A stretch of 64,000 nucleotides of DNA from Porphyromonas asaccharolytica DSM 20707. GTDB lineage: Bacteria; Bacteroidota; Bacteroidia; Bacteroidales; Porphyromonadaceae. Every line of letters starts with the position of its first letter. Positions within the stretch are counted from its first letter, which is position 1. Location of the stretch: NCBI RefSeq assembly GCF_000212375.1, contig NC_015501.1, forward strand, positions 1 to 64,000, in the 5' to 3' direction. The position numbers and the translations under genes are program-made. Shown one piece after another: positions 26,070 to 36,128 of this stretch. The notes under the pieces were generated by a model. The model was not told where the DNA came from. It saw only the letters and a program-made list of their open reading frames with translations, and searched no databases.

Positions 26070-27863
26070 CTAAAGTTGTGAGTCAGGGATAAGAAGTACC
26101 TCGAGCTGTGCTGAGGGAACGAGGGGTTTGCAGACTTGATAGCAATGATCGACAATGCTCTGGTAGAGCGGATGTGTGCCATCGGGGAAGATCTGCCATA
26201 GTTCGCGAGCTAGGGTCATCTCGCTGATCTGCTGCTCTTGCTCAGCGGTTGCACCACTAGCAGAGGCAAGGGCGGTGATGAAGGCTTTGTCCATCACCAC
26301 CTTCTTGCTATGTGTGTCTAGTTCGCCAGCCGCCAGCTTGACCGCCTTGCCGATCATGATGCCTAGGGTGATCTGCGGGAAGCCCAGTTCATTGGCGAGG
26401 CTGAGCGTCTCCCCGATAAAGTTGCCATACTGAACGAAAGCATTGGCGGGCAGGTCGGGAAAGCGCCCCTTGAGGTACCGCTCGCTGCGTCCGCCTGAGT
26501 TGAGCACGAGATGCTTGCCGTAGACCGACTTGCTCACCTCCAGCTCACGACGTATCGACTCAACAAAGGCTTCGCTCGAATAGGGACGCACGACCCCTGT
26601 AGTGCCGAGGATAGAGATGCCGTCTAGGATGCCTAGCCGTGGATTGAAGGTGCTCTGAGCGAGCTTACGTCCCTTGGGGACGGAGATGGTTAGGTCGATG
26701 CCTACTTGGGATAGGTCGACCAAAGAGCCGAGTGCTTGACGCATCATCTGACGCGGTACAGGGTTGACGGCAGGCTCTCCGATGTCTAGTCCGATGCCGG
26801 GGAGCGTGACGCGCCCTACCCCTTCGCCTTGGAGGAAGGCAACCCCGCTGTGTGCCTGCGTAAGTGACAAGTCAGCAACGATCTCTGCGCCATCGGTTAC
26901 GTCGGGATCGCTGCCAGCATCCTTGATAGCGACTGCCCGAGCACCTTGCTCTGTTAGCTCGGTTTGCTGGATCGGAAAGGGGATTCGCTCGCCCTGAGGG
27001 AGGGTCACGGTCACCTCGCTGTAAGACTCCTCGTTGAGTAGTGTGAGCAGAGCAGCTGTAGCAGCAGCCGTGGCAGTGGTGCCAGTCGTTAAGCCGATGC
27101 GCTGAGGGAAGAAGTCGCTCCCCAGTAGTCTCTCTATGGAGCGGCGAAGTCCTACGGGACCCTCGACGGTAACTGTGGCAGGATAAGGGATCTGTGGTCT
27201 TCGGATGACCAGCACGGTGATGCCGAGTGCGAGTGCTTCCTCCACTTTTGCCGCGAAGCCACTCGTGTCGCCACTCTCCTTGAGCAGGATCATGTCTGGT
27301 TGGAGTGTGGCAAAGATTTCTCGATCACACTGCTCCTTATCATAGTAGACCACCCGCTCTGGCGGGAAGTCGCTCTGACGTAGTCGCTCCTCGGTCTCTG
27401 CGATCGGCATCACCCGCAGATAGGTCTCATGCTGGGTCCAGTAGGCTCTCAGTCGCTCGATCGAGTTAACACCTGTCAGGGCTAGTAGTCGCTGGGGCTG
27501 GTGCTTGAGGAGATACGTCAGCGCAGCGTCAAAGGAGTCTAGCACTACAACCGAGGCGGGCAGGACGGGGAAGGTACGCTCGTACCGGATCACAGGGAGC
27601 TGCAGGCGAGCTACGCAATCAGCCACGCTCTGGTGCACGCCCATAGCGAAGGGGTGCGCCGCATCTACGACGAGGGCGATCTCCCGCTCCGTACAGAAGT
27701 GCGCCATCTCCTCACCATTCATACCTCCCTCTAGACGTATCCCGTGGTGCATCGAGAGCTCTTGCGAAGCTCCTCGTGTGGAGTAGTAAAAAGGCTTGCC
27801 CGCCTCCTCACATACTTCGAGCGCTTTGCGCCCCTCTGTGGTTCCTCCGATGATTAGTATCAT
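26070..27863 (-). CDS. CbiJ-CbiD fusion: cobalt-precorrin-6A reductase and cobalt-precorrin-5B C1-methyltransferase
   Basis: 597 residues. Residues 1 to about 245 are the CbiJ/CobK reductase, with the N-terminal nucleotide-binding segment IIGGTTEGRKAL, VVDAAHPFA and RYERTFP. From about residue 255 CbiD follows, with the family hallmark LTTGTTATAAATAAL, IKDAGSDPDVTDGAEI, and PAVNPVPRQMM. CbiD methylates C1 and CbiJ reduces the next intermediate. This fusion is known from other Bacteroidota. Its start overlaps the end of the ABC ATPase gene by four bases, and cbiA starts 11 bases after its stop. Confidence 0.9.
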   Translation of the reverse strand: MILIIGGTTEGRKALEVCEEAGKPFYYSTRGASQELSMHHGIRLEGGMNGEEMAHFCTEREIALVVDAAHPFAMGVHQSVADCVARLQLPVIRYERTFPVLPASVVVLDSFDAALTYLLKHQPQRLLALTGVNSIERLRAYWTQHETYLRVMPIAETEERLRQSDFPPERVVYYDKEQCDREIFATLQPDMILLKESGDTSGFAAKVEEALALGITVLVIRRPQIPYPATVTVEGPVGLRRSIERLLGSDFFPQRIGLTTGTTATAAATAALLTLLNEESYSEVTVTLPQGERIPFPIQQTELTEQGARAVAIKDAGSDPDVTDGAEIVADLSLTQAHSGVAFLQGEGVGRVTLPGIGLDIGEPAVNPVPRQMMRQALGSLVDLSQVGIDLTISVPKGRKLAQSTFNPRLGILDGISILGTTGVVRPYSSEAFVESIRRELEVSKSVYGKHLVLNSGGRSERYLKGRFPDLPANAFVQYGNFIGETLSLANELGFPQITLGIMIGKAVKLAAGELDTHSKKVVMDKAFITALASASGATAEQEQQISEMTLARELWQIFPDGTHPLYQSIVDHCYQVCKPLVPSAQLEVLLIPDSQL

Positions 27864-28657
27864 ACCTTTGAGGCGTGAATAGAGAAGTGAAGTGTCTCGG
27901 GGTCGAAGTCGATTCCCTTTGCTGCGAAGTAGCTGGGCAAGGTGCCGTCACTGGCAAGTGCCCTCGGCGGACCCATATGTAGCACGTGATTATCATCGAG
28001 GAGCCACACCTGATCGGCTATCTGGAGAGCCAGCTCTAGGTCGTGCGTGGAGAGGAAGATCGTCTTGTGCGCCTCACGAGACAAGCGAAGGAGGAGCTGC
28101 AGCATCTCCACCTTCGAGGGGAAGTCTAGGAAGGCGGTCGGTTCGTCTAGTAGTATGATGGGTGTCTCCTGAGCTAGTGCCTTGGCGATCATCACCTTCT
28201 GACGCTCGCCGTCACTGAGCGAGTCGATCATTCGCTTGGCTAGAGGTTGTATGCCGACCAGCTCTATCGCTTCGTTGACCGCCTGACGGTTGCTCTCATC
28301 CATCTGCCCCCAGAATCCCGTGTAGAGGCTCCGTCCTAAGGCGATCATCTCGTAGGCGGTCGTATTGCTCATGATGAGTCGCTCCGTTAGCACGACGCTG
28401 ATACGTCGCGCCAGCTCTTTGGCGGTATACTGCTGTATCTCCTTGCCTTCGACCAGTAGCGCACCACCGAGCTTCGGCTGAAAGGCTGCGATCGTCCTGA
28501 GCAGCGTCGACTTGCCCACACCATTTGACCCGATGAGGCAAGTGAGCTGTCCTGACCAGATAGTAGCATTGAGCTCACTCGCTACGACGCGCGTGCGCTT
28601 CATCTGGTGATACCCTATCGATAGGTCACAAAGTTCTATCGTTGCGTGGCTAGTCAT
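27860..28657 (-). CDS. ABC transporter ATP-binding protein (BtuD/FecE-like)
   Basis: About 265 residues with start at the ATG at 28657, five bases after the permease stop. A start at 28690 would overlap the permease by 29 bases. Walker A is GSNGVGKST, the signature is LSDGERQKVMIAKAL, and Walker B is PIILLDEPTAFLD. It belongs to the family energising uptake of B12, haem and siderophores. With the upstream permease and binding protein it forms a complete importer. Linkage to cbiJD and cbiA favours a corrinoid or cobalt-related substrate, but iron complexes cannot be excluded. Confidence 0.88.
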   Translation of the reverse strand: MTSHATIELCDLSIGYHQMKRTRVVASELNATIWSGQLTCLIGSNGVGKSTLLRTIAAFQPKLGGALLVEGKEIQQYTAKELARRISVVLTERLIMSNTTAYEMIALGRSLYTGFWGQMDESNRQAVNEAIELVGIQPLAKRMIDSLSDGERQKVMIAKALAQETPIILLDEPTAFLDFPSKVEMLQLLLRLSREAHKTIFLSTHDLELALQIADQVWLLDDNHVLHMGPPRALASDGTLPSYFAAKGIDFDPETLHFSIHASKV

Positions 28658-28661
28658 ACGA

Positions 28662-29696
28662 TTACAGTTCCTCTCTACGTCGTTTGTCAAATAGTACCCA
28701 GATCACGATCGGAGCACCGATGAGCGCCGTCACCGAGTTGATCGGCAATGCACCTTCCATCCCGGGCATACGAGCGATTAGATTGCAGCAGAGTGCTAGG
28801 AGTGCACCCACGAGTGTCACCGCAGGCATCAGAGTCAGATGATTGGAGGAGGCAAAGATAGTGCGACAGAGATGCGGCACCGCCAACCCTATGAAAACGA
28901 TCGGACCGCAGTAAGCGGTCACGATAGCGGTCAGCAGACAAGCCGAGAAGATGACAAGATGACGTGCCCGCCCGTAGTTCAGCCCGAGGCTGCGAGCGTA
29001 GTTCTCCCCAAGGAGCATCAAGTTAAGTACCTTGATCAGCAAGAATGAGAGCGGTATCAGCACCAGCATGATGAGGACAAAAGTAGTTACTTGATCGCCA
29101 CTCACCTTTGCAAAGCTTCCTAAGCCCCAGATGACATAGCTCCGCACATCCTCATCGTTGCTAAAGAACTTCAGCACCCCGATGATCGCATTCGCTATGT
29201 AGCCGATCATCACACCCATGATCAGTAGCACCACATTGCCACGGACACGCTGCGCCATCGTCATGATGATCGACATCACGATGAGCGCACCGAGGAGTGC
29301 TGCCACCGAGACCGCCATCTCCCCCACGAAGCCCATCCGCACAAGTGCTTTCTGGCTAATGCTCCCCGAGAGCAGAATAAAGGTTGCTACGCCTAGGCTA
29401 GCTCCCGAACTAATACCTAGCTCCGAGGGGCCCGCCAGCGGATTGCGAAAGACCGTCTGCATCTGTAGACCACTGATCGAGAGCCCCGCACCCGCGACCA
29501 GCGCCGTAATCGTCTGCGGGTAGCGACTCTTCCAGATGATGTTGCGCCATATCTCACTCCCCTCACCGTCACGTCCGAAGAGTATGCGCACCACCTCATC
29601 GAAGGGAATAGCGATCGTCCCCAGCGATAAGTTGAGGACAAAAAGCACCAGTATAAGGAGTCCTATAACTGTAAAGGCTATAACAAGACGTCGCAT
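28662..29696 (-). CDS. FecCD/BtuC-type ABC transporter permease
   Basis: 344 residues with about nine to ten membrane segments throughout. The family blocks LPQTITALVAGAGLSISGLQMQ-like (YPQTITALVAGAGLSISG), NPLAGPSELGISSGASLG and GPIVFIGLAVPHLCRTI are all present. The last is the cytoplasmic loop that contacts the ATPase. It is the membrane part of an importer for B12, haem or siderophores. It lies 14 bases after the binding-protein gene. Confidence 0.9.
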   Translation of the reverse strand: MRRLVIAFTVIGLLILVLFVLNLSLGTIAIPFDEVVRILFGRDGEGSEIWRNIIWKSRYPQTITALVAGAGLSISGLQMQTVFRNPLAGPSELGISSGASLGVATFILLSGSISQKALVRMGFVGEMAVSVAALLGALIVMSIIMTMAQRVRGNVVLLIMGVMIGYIANAIIGVLKFFSNDEDVRSYVIWGLGSFAKVSGDQVTTFVLIMLVLIPLSFLLIKVLNLMLLGENYARSLGLNYGRARHLVIFSACLLTAIVTAYCGPIVFIGLAVPHLCRTIFASSNHLTLMPAVTLVGALLALCCNLIARMPGMEGALPINSVTALIGAPIVIWVLFDKRRREEL

Positions 29697-29710
29697 AGCT
29701 TCTCCGTGCC

Positions 29711-30871
29711 TTATTGGGTTAATATGGAGTAGAAGACAGGCTCATGATCCGGAAGCAACTGTGGGTGAAAGGCGTGGATCAAGTCCGCCAAGACCACCTC
29801 AGGCTCCACGGGTGACAGCTCGTAGAAAGGTCTCTCTCGCAAATTGCAGTACAGCACCTGCTTGTCCCGATAAGCCTTGAAGTCCCGATAGCGTGCATCT
29901 GTCTTGCCCAGCACATCATAAGAGAAGGCTCCATCGTAGCTATTCGCAATGCGCCAATAGTCCGCATCGGCCGCCTTAGCATAGACCGTCTCAAAGTCAA
30001 CGTAGAAGCCTCCCGACTCCTTATCGTCTGCCATAAAGTAGTCAGCGCCCGCATCCTCAAAGAGGTGAGCTAAGTAGCTCGCACCACCGACCACATACCA
30101 GTTGCCGCCGTGCAGTTCGCCACTAAGCACCTTCGGGCGGATCAAGTCATCCGTGATCAATGCTTGTAGCTCATGGTAGCGCTCCTCAATGGTGCTGAAA
30201 AGCGTCTCCGCACGCTCCTCCATACCGAGCAGTAGTGCCGTAAACTTAATCCACTCAGCCTGCCCTAGTGGCGAAGTCTCCTTGTAGCCTAGGAAGGTAA
30301 TCAGCGGTATGTCCAGCTGCTTGATCACATCATAACCACCCCGCTTGAAGGGGCTCACTAATATAATGTCTGGGTGCAGTGTCATGATCAGCTCGCTGTC
30401 GAAGTTGCCCTCGATACCAATACGCTTAGCCGCACCGGAAGCCAGTCGTGACTGCATCTCCTCGTTGAAGAGGAAGCGCGTACTCGGCATGCCCACGACA
30501 CGGTCTACCGCATCAAGCTTGATAAAGTTAGAGAGCTGTAGCGTCGTCATCACGATGACCCGACGCACTGGAGTCTCTATCATGGTAAAGCCCTCAGGCA
30601 CCTCAGCAGCTAGCTCCTGCGCTTGTTCGCGAGGCACTAATGCGTAGCGATACACCTCGCTACTGTCATGTGTCGGGTCTGAGATGGTGACCAGCGTCAC
30701 CGCACCGGCATGCTCTATCTGTAGCCCCTCGGCATAGCGTATCATGGAGGTGGTGTCACTCTCAGCACTCCTCGTAGAGCCCTCGTCTGAGTGCCCCTTG
30801 CCACACGAGACCAGCAGCAGGGAGAGAACCCAGCAGCTCAGCAAATATCTTACACAGCGTAATGTATCCAT
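29711..30871 (-). CDS. Substrate-binding lipoprotein of the BtuCD-like importer
   Basis: 386 residues when started at the ATG at 30871; the GTG at 30892 overlaps the -7 box region and is not favoured. The lipoprotein signal ends in LLLVSCGKG, with the Cys at about residue 25. The rest is a class III periplasmic binding protein, with RVIVMTTLQLSNFIKLDAVDRVVG, PDIILVSPFKRGG and VVGGASYLAHLFEDAGADYF, the layout of BtuF/FecB proteins. It is the first gene of the operon btuFCD-like, cbiJD, cbiA. Ligand is inferred as corrinoid or cobalt-related from the neighbours. Confidence 0.85.
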   Translation of the reverse strand: MDTLRCVRYLLSCWVLSLLLVSCGKGHSDEGSTRSAESDTTSMIRYAEGLQIEHAGAVTLVTISDPTHDSSEVYRYALVPREQAQELAAEVPEGFTMIETPVRRVIVMTTLQLSNFIKLDAVDRVVGMPSTRFLFNEEMQSRLASGAAKRIGIEGNFDSELIMTLHPDIILVSPFKRGGYDVIKQLDIPLITFLGYKETSPLGQAEWIKFTALLLGMEERAETLFSTIEERYHELQALITDDLIRPKVLSGELHGGNWYVVGGASYLAHLFEDAGADYFMADDKESGGFYVDFETVYAKAADADYWRIANSYDGAFSYDVLGKTDARYRDFKAYRDKQVLYCNLRERPFYELSPVEPEVVLADLIHAFHPQLLPDHEPVFYSILTQ

Positions 30872-30894
30872 CTTCTTATCGATCTGTTGCACTG

Positions 30895-30902
30895 CAAAGA
30901 TA
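30895..30902 (-). promoter_or_regulatory. -7 box for the importer/cbiJD/cbiA operon
   Basis: TATCTTTG on the minus strand matches TAnnTTTG and lies 24 bases before the chosen start. No cobalamin riboswitch is visible between this box and the gene, unlike the downstream operon. Confidence 0.6.
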
Positions 30903-31057
30903 CAGAAACGATTCGTCTCAGGGCCTTACTCCCCACCCCAACCTTGAAGATTCGCTAGATCCCGCTAACCTCAGCGATGTTTGTGAAACTCCTCTCGCAG
31001 GAATGTGCGAAGTCTTTAAAAAGATCGGCTATCAAACACCTTATAAAGTTTTTTGCC

Positions 31058-31065
31058 TACATTTG
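31058..31065 (+). promoter_or_regulatory. -7 box for the Ig-like lipoprotein gene
   Basis: TACATTTG matches TAnnTTTG and lies 88 bases before the ATG at 31153. The -33 region is only weakly recognisable. Confidence 0.5.
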
Positions 31066-31152
31066 TGAGTGCCTTGCACTAGACCTTGCACTAGACCCTG
31101 AAATATGCGCCTGCAAGTCACATACGAGAAACAGATCAATACAGTATCATCT

Positions 31153-32748
31153 ATGAGAACTCTTTCAGTCATTCTATCCACACTCCTACTAGTCGTAGGA
31201 CTCGCATCATGCCGCGGGGACAAGCCTACACCCGTAGTCACCGAGGCTACCAGCTTGACACTATCCCCTACGGCTATCACGCTGCAGGTCGGGAAGACCC
31301 AGCAGCTCACAGTCACCGTTCAGCCAGCTGGCCAGATCTTTACCGCGACCTTCACCAGTGACAAGCCTGAAGTAGCTACCGTCGACGCTAAAGGGCTCAT
31401 CACAGCGGTCGCTGAGGGCACGGCTCACATCACCGCTCAGGTAGGCAAGCTCACACAGCAGTGCGTCGTCACTGTATCTAACACGGCTCCCGCAGTGAAG
31501 CTAGAAGTCGAGACCACGGCCCTATCTATCAAAAAGGGTGGTAATGCTCGGATCAATTATACAGTCACACCTGCCGACACACCCGTCACCTTCACAAGTG
31601 ACAAGCCCGACATAGCAACTGTCGATGCGCAGGGCCTCGTCACGGGCGTTGCGGCTGGTAGTGCGACGATTGCTGTCTCTGCTGCTGGTCAGTCTGCCAG
31701 TGTCGCCGTCATGGTGACTGAAGATCAGGGAGGTGGCACCACCGATCAGACCGAGCTTCCTCTGCTCAAGTTTGCCATAGAGCAAGACGCTCAGGGAGTC
31801 CCCGTCGATGCCGATGTCCTCAAGCATGAGCAGGCTGTGGGTCGCACGCTGAAGCCTGTCACCATCGGTAAGGGTTCCGATGGTGGTGATCTTACTTTTC
31901 CAGGATTTGTCAATACCGCTCTGACCATCACTGGCGCCGTTTATGGGCTCAGCATTCAGTCTGGTGAAAAGGTAATCATAGCTTTCAGCAAGGAGAGCCT
32001 AGCCGCGTGTCCTAGGACACAAGCTATGCTTGCAGACTATGGCTTTGATCATCTAGAGCAGAGCAAGTTCCAAAATGGTACTCCCTGTAAGATTGGGACC
32101 AAGAGTGACAACTCCAGTATCCAAGTAACGATCTATGACGAACCAAATAGTGAGCTACAGTCTACCCTCATCATCGAGTTTCTAGAGAAGAGAGAGCTGC
32201 CCACAGCGCATCCTATCCTCCCGAATGCTAAGGACTTCCCCGACTATGCGACATTCGCAACAGGTGATGTCGCCAAGATCAAGGAGTTTGAGAGCACCCT
32301 CGGCTTCCGCAACTTTGACGCCGAAAAGTCCAATGAAGACGCCAAGAACTTGCTCTTCGAGACGAAGCAGGAGTCTATCCCTGAGTCAAACTTCCAGCTA
32401 GTCTACTATGTATCTAGTGCTAAGACCAAGTTTATCAACAGCATTGTCAACGTCATCAAGGGCCCGGAAGACTTCGCTGATCCCAAGCTCAAGGAGTGGT
32501 TTACGACGAATGGCTACGGCAATAAGTTTGAGACTCATGCCGACAAGGGCTATGCGTACGGTTGGGATGCCTCAAGCAAGATCTTCTGTCAAATCTTCAT
32601 CAAAGAAGGAGTCACATTCATCCAGATCTTTGAGAAGCAGCAATCGCAGTCAGCTAGCCAGATGCGTCGTCTAGCCTTCGAGCAGTACAAGACGACGTCA
32701 GCTCAGCCCCAGAGAGCCCGGTACTACAAGTTCCAGCACCGTCGCTAA
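31153..32748 (+). CDS. Lipoprotein with two Ig-like (BIG2) domains
   Basis: 531 residues. The signal peptide ends in VVGLASCRGD, giving a lipidated Cys at 20; the in-frame start at 31105 only adds residues before it. Two BIG2-like domains follow, at about 30-115 and 118-205. Each has the TFTSDKPE(D)VATVDAQGLVT pattern of this fold. The roughly 325-residue C-terminal part is not a family I recognise. It has two repeats of a charged segment ending in YGFDHLEQSKF and NGYGNKFETH. A similar block occurs in the smaller lipoprotein at 41.5 kb. It is probably surface exposed; function is unknown. Confidence 0.75.
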   Translation: MRTLSVILSTLLLVVGLASCRGDKPTPVVTEATSLTLSPTAITLQVGKTQQLTVTVQPAGQIFTATFTSDKPEVATVDAKGLITAVAEGTAHITAQVGKLTQQCVVTVSNTAPAVKLEVETTALSIKKGGNARINYTVTPADTPVTFTSDKPDIATVDAQGLVTGVAAGSATIAVSAAGQSASVAVMVTEDQGGGTTDQTELPLLKFAIEQDAQGVPVDADVLKHEQAVGRTLKPVTIGKGSDGGDLTFPGFVNTALTITGAVYGLSIQSGEKVIIAFSKESLAACPRTQAMLADYGFDHLEQSKFQNGTPCKIGTKSDNSSIQVTIYDEPNSELQSTLIIEFLEKRELPTAHPILPNAKDFPDYATFATGDVAKIKEFESTLGFRNFDAEKSNEDAKNLLFETKQESIPESNFQLVYYVSSAKTKFINSIVNVIKGPEDFADPKLKEWFTTNGYGNKFETHADKGYAYGWDASSKIFCQIFIKEGVTFIQIFEKQQSQSASQMRRLAFEQYKTTSAQPQRARYYKFQHRR

Positions 32749-32829
32749 GCGAAAGCAGTATATGGTCCTATCAGATGATGCAATAGCGATGTAAGAGCTA
32801 CACATCTGACAAGCGTTTCAAATCTCCAC

Positions 32830-33010
32830 TGAGGAAATCCCCAAACTCCTCGGTGGAGATTTTTTATTCTCCACTGAGGTATTAGAAAATTCCTCGGACT
32901 TATCATTTGATTCCTCGGAAGTTTCATTTGATTCCTCCGAAGAATTTTTCCTCGCCTACGTGGAAAATAAAAAATAGCTCCGTGGGAATTTCGCAATTCC
33001 TACGGAGGAA
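32830..33010. repeat. Composite palindromic intergenic element, copy B
   Basis: The 426-base gap before nadE holds CTCCACTGAGG/CCTCGGTGGAG-type palindromes and the direct repeat CATTTGATTCCTCSGAAG in two copies. These are related to copies at 12.2 and 55.3 kb. The rest of the gap contains a heptad array and the nadE promoter. Confidence 0.7.
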
Positions 33011-33092
33011 AGCGGCGACGGTCGGATGTTGGTTAGAGTTCTCAGCGTGAATCAGAGCTGTCGGAGCCATCGGGATGATCGGAACTCGGCTC

Positions 33093-33138
33093 TCTCATTT
33101 CTAATCTCTAACTTCTAACTTCTAATTTCGTATCTTTG
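33093..33138 (+). promoter_or_regulatory. nadE promoter with phased heptad array
   Basis: Five heptads of the TCTAAYY type (33093-33127) end three bases before the -7 box TATCTTTG (33131-33138). The start codon lies 36 bases further on. The same three-base spacing occurs at 42573-42611. Confidence 0.6.
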
Positions 33139-33174
33139 TGGCGTAATGCACTATAAGAGACTACAGTCGAAGGT

Positions 33175-35118
33175 ATGAACTATGGATATGTCAAGGTAGC
33201 GGCCGCTGTGCCCTATGTCAGAGTGGCTGACTGCTACTACAATACGAGCCGCATCAAGGAGATGATCTTTCAGGCGGAGGAGCTAGGAGTAGAGATACTT
33301 ACGACTCCCGAGCTATCTATCACGGGGTATACCTGTGGGGATCTCTTTCATCAGTCGTTCCTATTGGAACAGGCTCAGAAGGCGCTATGCCAGCTAGTCG
33401 AGGAGACGGCCGAGACTGACGTGATGGTCATCGTCGGTATGCCAGTCAAAGTGGAGGAGAAACTCTTTAATGGGGCGGTCGCCTTCCAGCATGGTAAGAT
33501 CCTAGGAGCGATCCCTAAGACTTATCTGCCGAACTACCGAGAGTTTCAGGAGAAGCGCTGGTTCTCGCCCAGTGATTCGCTACAATATAAGACGGTGCAG
33601 ATGGGCCCCCACACGGTGCCTATCGGGCGCAACATTATCTTCAAATGTGGACAGGTGGGCATCGGTATCGAGATCTGCGAGGATATGTGGACGCCCTTTA
33701 CCCCTGGCACACGCCTCAGCCTCTATGGAGCACATATCATCTTCAACCTCTCTGCGAGCAATGAGAATGCGGGCAAGCATGACTACCTCCGCTCGCTGAT
33801 CAGTGGTGCCACGTCGCAGTCTATCTGTGGCTATGTGTACGCCTCTAGTGGCTATGGCGAGAGTTCGACCGATCTAGTCTACACAGGCAAAGCGTTTATC
33901 GCTGAGGTGGGCAAGATCGTTAAGGAGATGCGCCGCTTCGAGTACAAGGAGCGGATGATCGTGAGCGACATCGACGTGTCTCGTATCCATGGCGAGCGAC
34001 TGATCAATAGTAGCTTCAAGAGTGCGGTCAATCACTTTACCGACGAGGAGGAGCTGGTAAGCATCCCCTTCACGCTACGCTCGGAGGAGGAGTCACAGCC
34101 TATGGATCGTATCATCGAGCGCAATCCCTTTATGCCTGAGGGGGCGAACCCAGAGGAGCGGTGTCACGAAATGTTTCAGATACAGGTGTGCGGGCTCATA
34201 CAGCGCCTCAAGCACATGCGTGCGGAGCATGCCGTGATCGGCATCTCGGGCGGACTAGACTCGGCACTGGCTCTACTGGTGACGGCAGAGGCTTTTGACC
34301 TCTTGGGCTTGGATCGCAAGCAGATCATTGCAGTGACGATGCCGGGCTTTGGCACCTCTGAGCGCACCTATCGCAACGGCTACACGATGATGCAGGAGCT
34401 GGGTGTGACGATCCGTGAGATAGATATCAAGGAGGCGACGGAGCAGCATCTCTCAGCCATCGACTATAAGGGTAATCGGGAGGATGCGACCTTTGAGAAT
34501 GCTCAGGCACGTGAGCGGACGCAGATACTGATGGATCTGGCCAATATGTACCATGCGCCCGTCATCGGGACGGGAGACCTGTCTGAAATCGCCTTGGGCT
34601 GGTGCACCTTCAATGGGGACCACATGTCTATGTATGCGGTGAATAGTGGTATCACGAAGACGAGCGTACAGCTGATCGTCGGGTGGTATGCTACGCACCA
34701 GGCTGGTGACACGCCACTAGCCACGACGCTACAAGACATCGTCGCTACGCCGATTAGCCCCGAGCTACTCCCGATCAAAGACACGAAGGCTGGCAGCGAG
34801 CAGCAGACGCAGGATCTCGTGGGGCCGTACGAACTACACGACTTCTTTATCTATCACTTCCTACTTGATGGCTTCGAGCCGAAGAAGATCTTTTACCTGG
34901 CGAAGGTTGCTTTCGAGGGAGCTTATACGCCCCAAGAGATCAAGCACTGGATGGGAGTCTTCTTCAAGCGATTCTTCTCTCAGCAGTTCAAGCGCAATGC
35001 GATGCCCGATGGGCCTAAGGTGCAGAGCGTCTCGCTCTCCTCACGTGGAGAGTGGCGCATGCCGAGCGATGCGGTGAGTAGTATGTGGATCCAAGAGGTG
35101 GAGAGTCTAGAGGTATAA
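33175..35118 (+). CDS. nadE: Glutamine-dependent NAD+ synthetase
   Basis: 647 residues. The N-terminal nitrilase-type glutaminase has Glu46 in [12 protein letters not shown], a Lys in [10 protein letters not shown] and Cys in GIEICEDMW. The C-terminal NAD synthetase domain starts near residue 340 with the P-loop [10 protein letters not shown] (in [10 protein letters not shown]) and has [19 protein letters not shown]. It makes NAD+ from nicotinate adenine dinucleotide using glutamine-derived ammonia. Length and domain order match the two-domain NadE. It is followed by the polyprenyl synthase gene 11 bases after its stop. Confidence 0.95.
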   Translation: MNYGYVKVAAAVPYVRVADCYYNTSRIKEMIFQAEELGVEILTTPELSITGYTCGDLFHQSFLLEQAQKALCQLVEETAETDVMVIVGMPVKVEEKLFNGAVAFQHGKILGAIPKTYLPNYREFQEKRWFSPSDSLQYKTVQMGPHTVPIGRNIIFKCGQVGIGIEICEDMWTPFTPGTRLSLYGAHIIFNLSASNENAGKHDYLRSLISGATSQSICGYVYASSGYGESSTDLVYTGKAFIAEVGKIVKEMRRFEYKERMIVSDIDVSRIHGERLINSSFKSAVNHFTDEEELVSIPFTLRSEEESQPMDRIIERNPFMPEGANPEERCHEMFQIQVCGLIQRLKHMRAEHAVIGISGGLDSALALLVTAEAFDLLGLDRKQIIAVTMPGFGTSERTYRNGYTMMQELGVTIREIDIKEATEQHLSAIDYKGNREDATFENAQARERTQILMDLANMYHAPVIGTGDLSEIALGWCTFNGDHMSMYAVNSGITKTSVQLIVGWYATHQAGDTPLATTLQDIVATPISPELLPIKDTKAGSEQQTQDLVGPYELHDFFIYHFLLDGFEPKKIFYLAKVAFEGAYTPQEIKHWMGVFFKRFFSQQFKRNAMPDGPKVQSVSLSSRGEWRMPSDAVSSMWIQEVESLEV

Positions 35119-35129
35119 AGACAAGTGAG

Positions 35130-36116
35130 ATGATGAGTCAAGAGGAGCGTGCGCAGCTTTTATTGCCGATAACGGACTTTGTCGAGGCCTTCGAGCAGGA
35201 CTTCAGGCAGTCACTACAGAGTGATGCGCCTGTACTATCGCACGCCTTAGAGCATCTGCGGCTCTCCTCGGGCAAGCATATTCGTCCGATCATCGTGGGG
35301 CTATGCGCTCAGCTCTGCGCAGGACAGACCAATGAGCAGACGCTCTCAGCGGCACTGGTCATAGAGCTACTCCACACCGCTTCGCTAATCCACGATGACG
35401 TCATCGACTGGTCGGACACACGGCGTGGACAGCCTACGCTCAATGCACTCTACAGCAATCACCAGGCGGTCTTGATGGGAGACTATGTACTCTCGACCGC
35501 CTTTCTAGAGTTAGTCTCGCGAGAGCACACCCCTGAGATGCTACGTGTCGTCGCTCAGGCTGGGCGCGATCTCTCTATCGGAGAGCTGATGCAGCTATCC
35601 CTCTCGAAGGCACACACCTATCGTGAGGAGGACTACTATGCCGTGGTAGATCGTAAGACGGGAGCACTCTTTGAGGCAAGTGCCAAGCTGGGAGCTCTGA
35701 GCGTAGATGCTACCGAGGAGCAGGTGAAGCGCTGTTCCCGTCTAGGGCAATTGATGGGGCGTGCCTTCCAGCTACAGGATGACCTCTTCGACTATGACAC
35801 AGCTCTAGATGTGGGCAAGCCTACGGGTCACGATCTTATCGAGGGCAAGGTCTCTCTTCCTCTACTCTATGTCCTGAACCATGCGACTCCTACGGAGCGT
35901 GACGAGATCATCTCGTATCTACAGCAACCTATCGGATCTGACTCGATCGAGTACCTCCTCCGCATAGCCAACGAACGGGGCGGCATCGACTACACAGAGA
36001 GGCAGATACAGCACATTCACCAAGAGGCGATCGACCTGCTCAGGAGCTTCACACCAAGTAGTACTAGAGAGACACTAGAGCGCTTCATCACATTACTAGG
36101 AGAGAGACAGAAATAG
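35130..36116 (+). CDS. Polyprenyl synthetase (trans-isoprenyl diphosphate synthase)
   Basis: 328 residues with start at the ATG at 35130 (or 35133), which avoids overlap with nadE; an in-frame start at 35085 would overlap it by 34 bases. The two Asp-rich motifs are HDDVIDWSD (Asp89, 90 and 93) and QDDLFDYD. GKHIRPI and DRKTGALFEASAKLG are also typical. It condenses isopentenyl diphosphate onto an allylic diphosphate, probably making the long side chain of menaquinone. The chain length cannot be told from the sequence alone. Confidence 0.9.
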   Translation: MMSQEERAQLLLPITDFVEAFEQDFRQSLQSDAPVLSHALEHLRLSSGKHIRPIIVGLCAQLCAGQTNEQTLSAALVIELLHTASLIHDDVIDWSDTRRGQPTLNALYSNHQAVLMGDYVLSTAFLELVSREHTPEMLRVVAQAGRDLSIGELMQLSLSKAHTYREEDYYAVVDRKTGALFEASAKLGALSVDATEEQVKRCSRLGQLMGRAFQLQDDLFDYDTALDVGKPTGHDLIEGKVSLPLLYVLNHATPTERDEIISYLQQPIGSDSIEYLLRIANERGGIDYTERQIQHIHQEAIDLLRSFTPSSTRETLERFITLLGERQK

Positions 36117-36128
36117 CTGACAAAGACT

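Noticed and set aside
30872-31152. Second cobalamin riboswitch before the btuF-like gene
   Set aside because: No B12 box or core segments are found on the minus strand in this gap.
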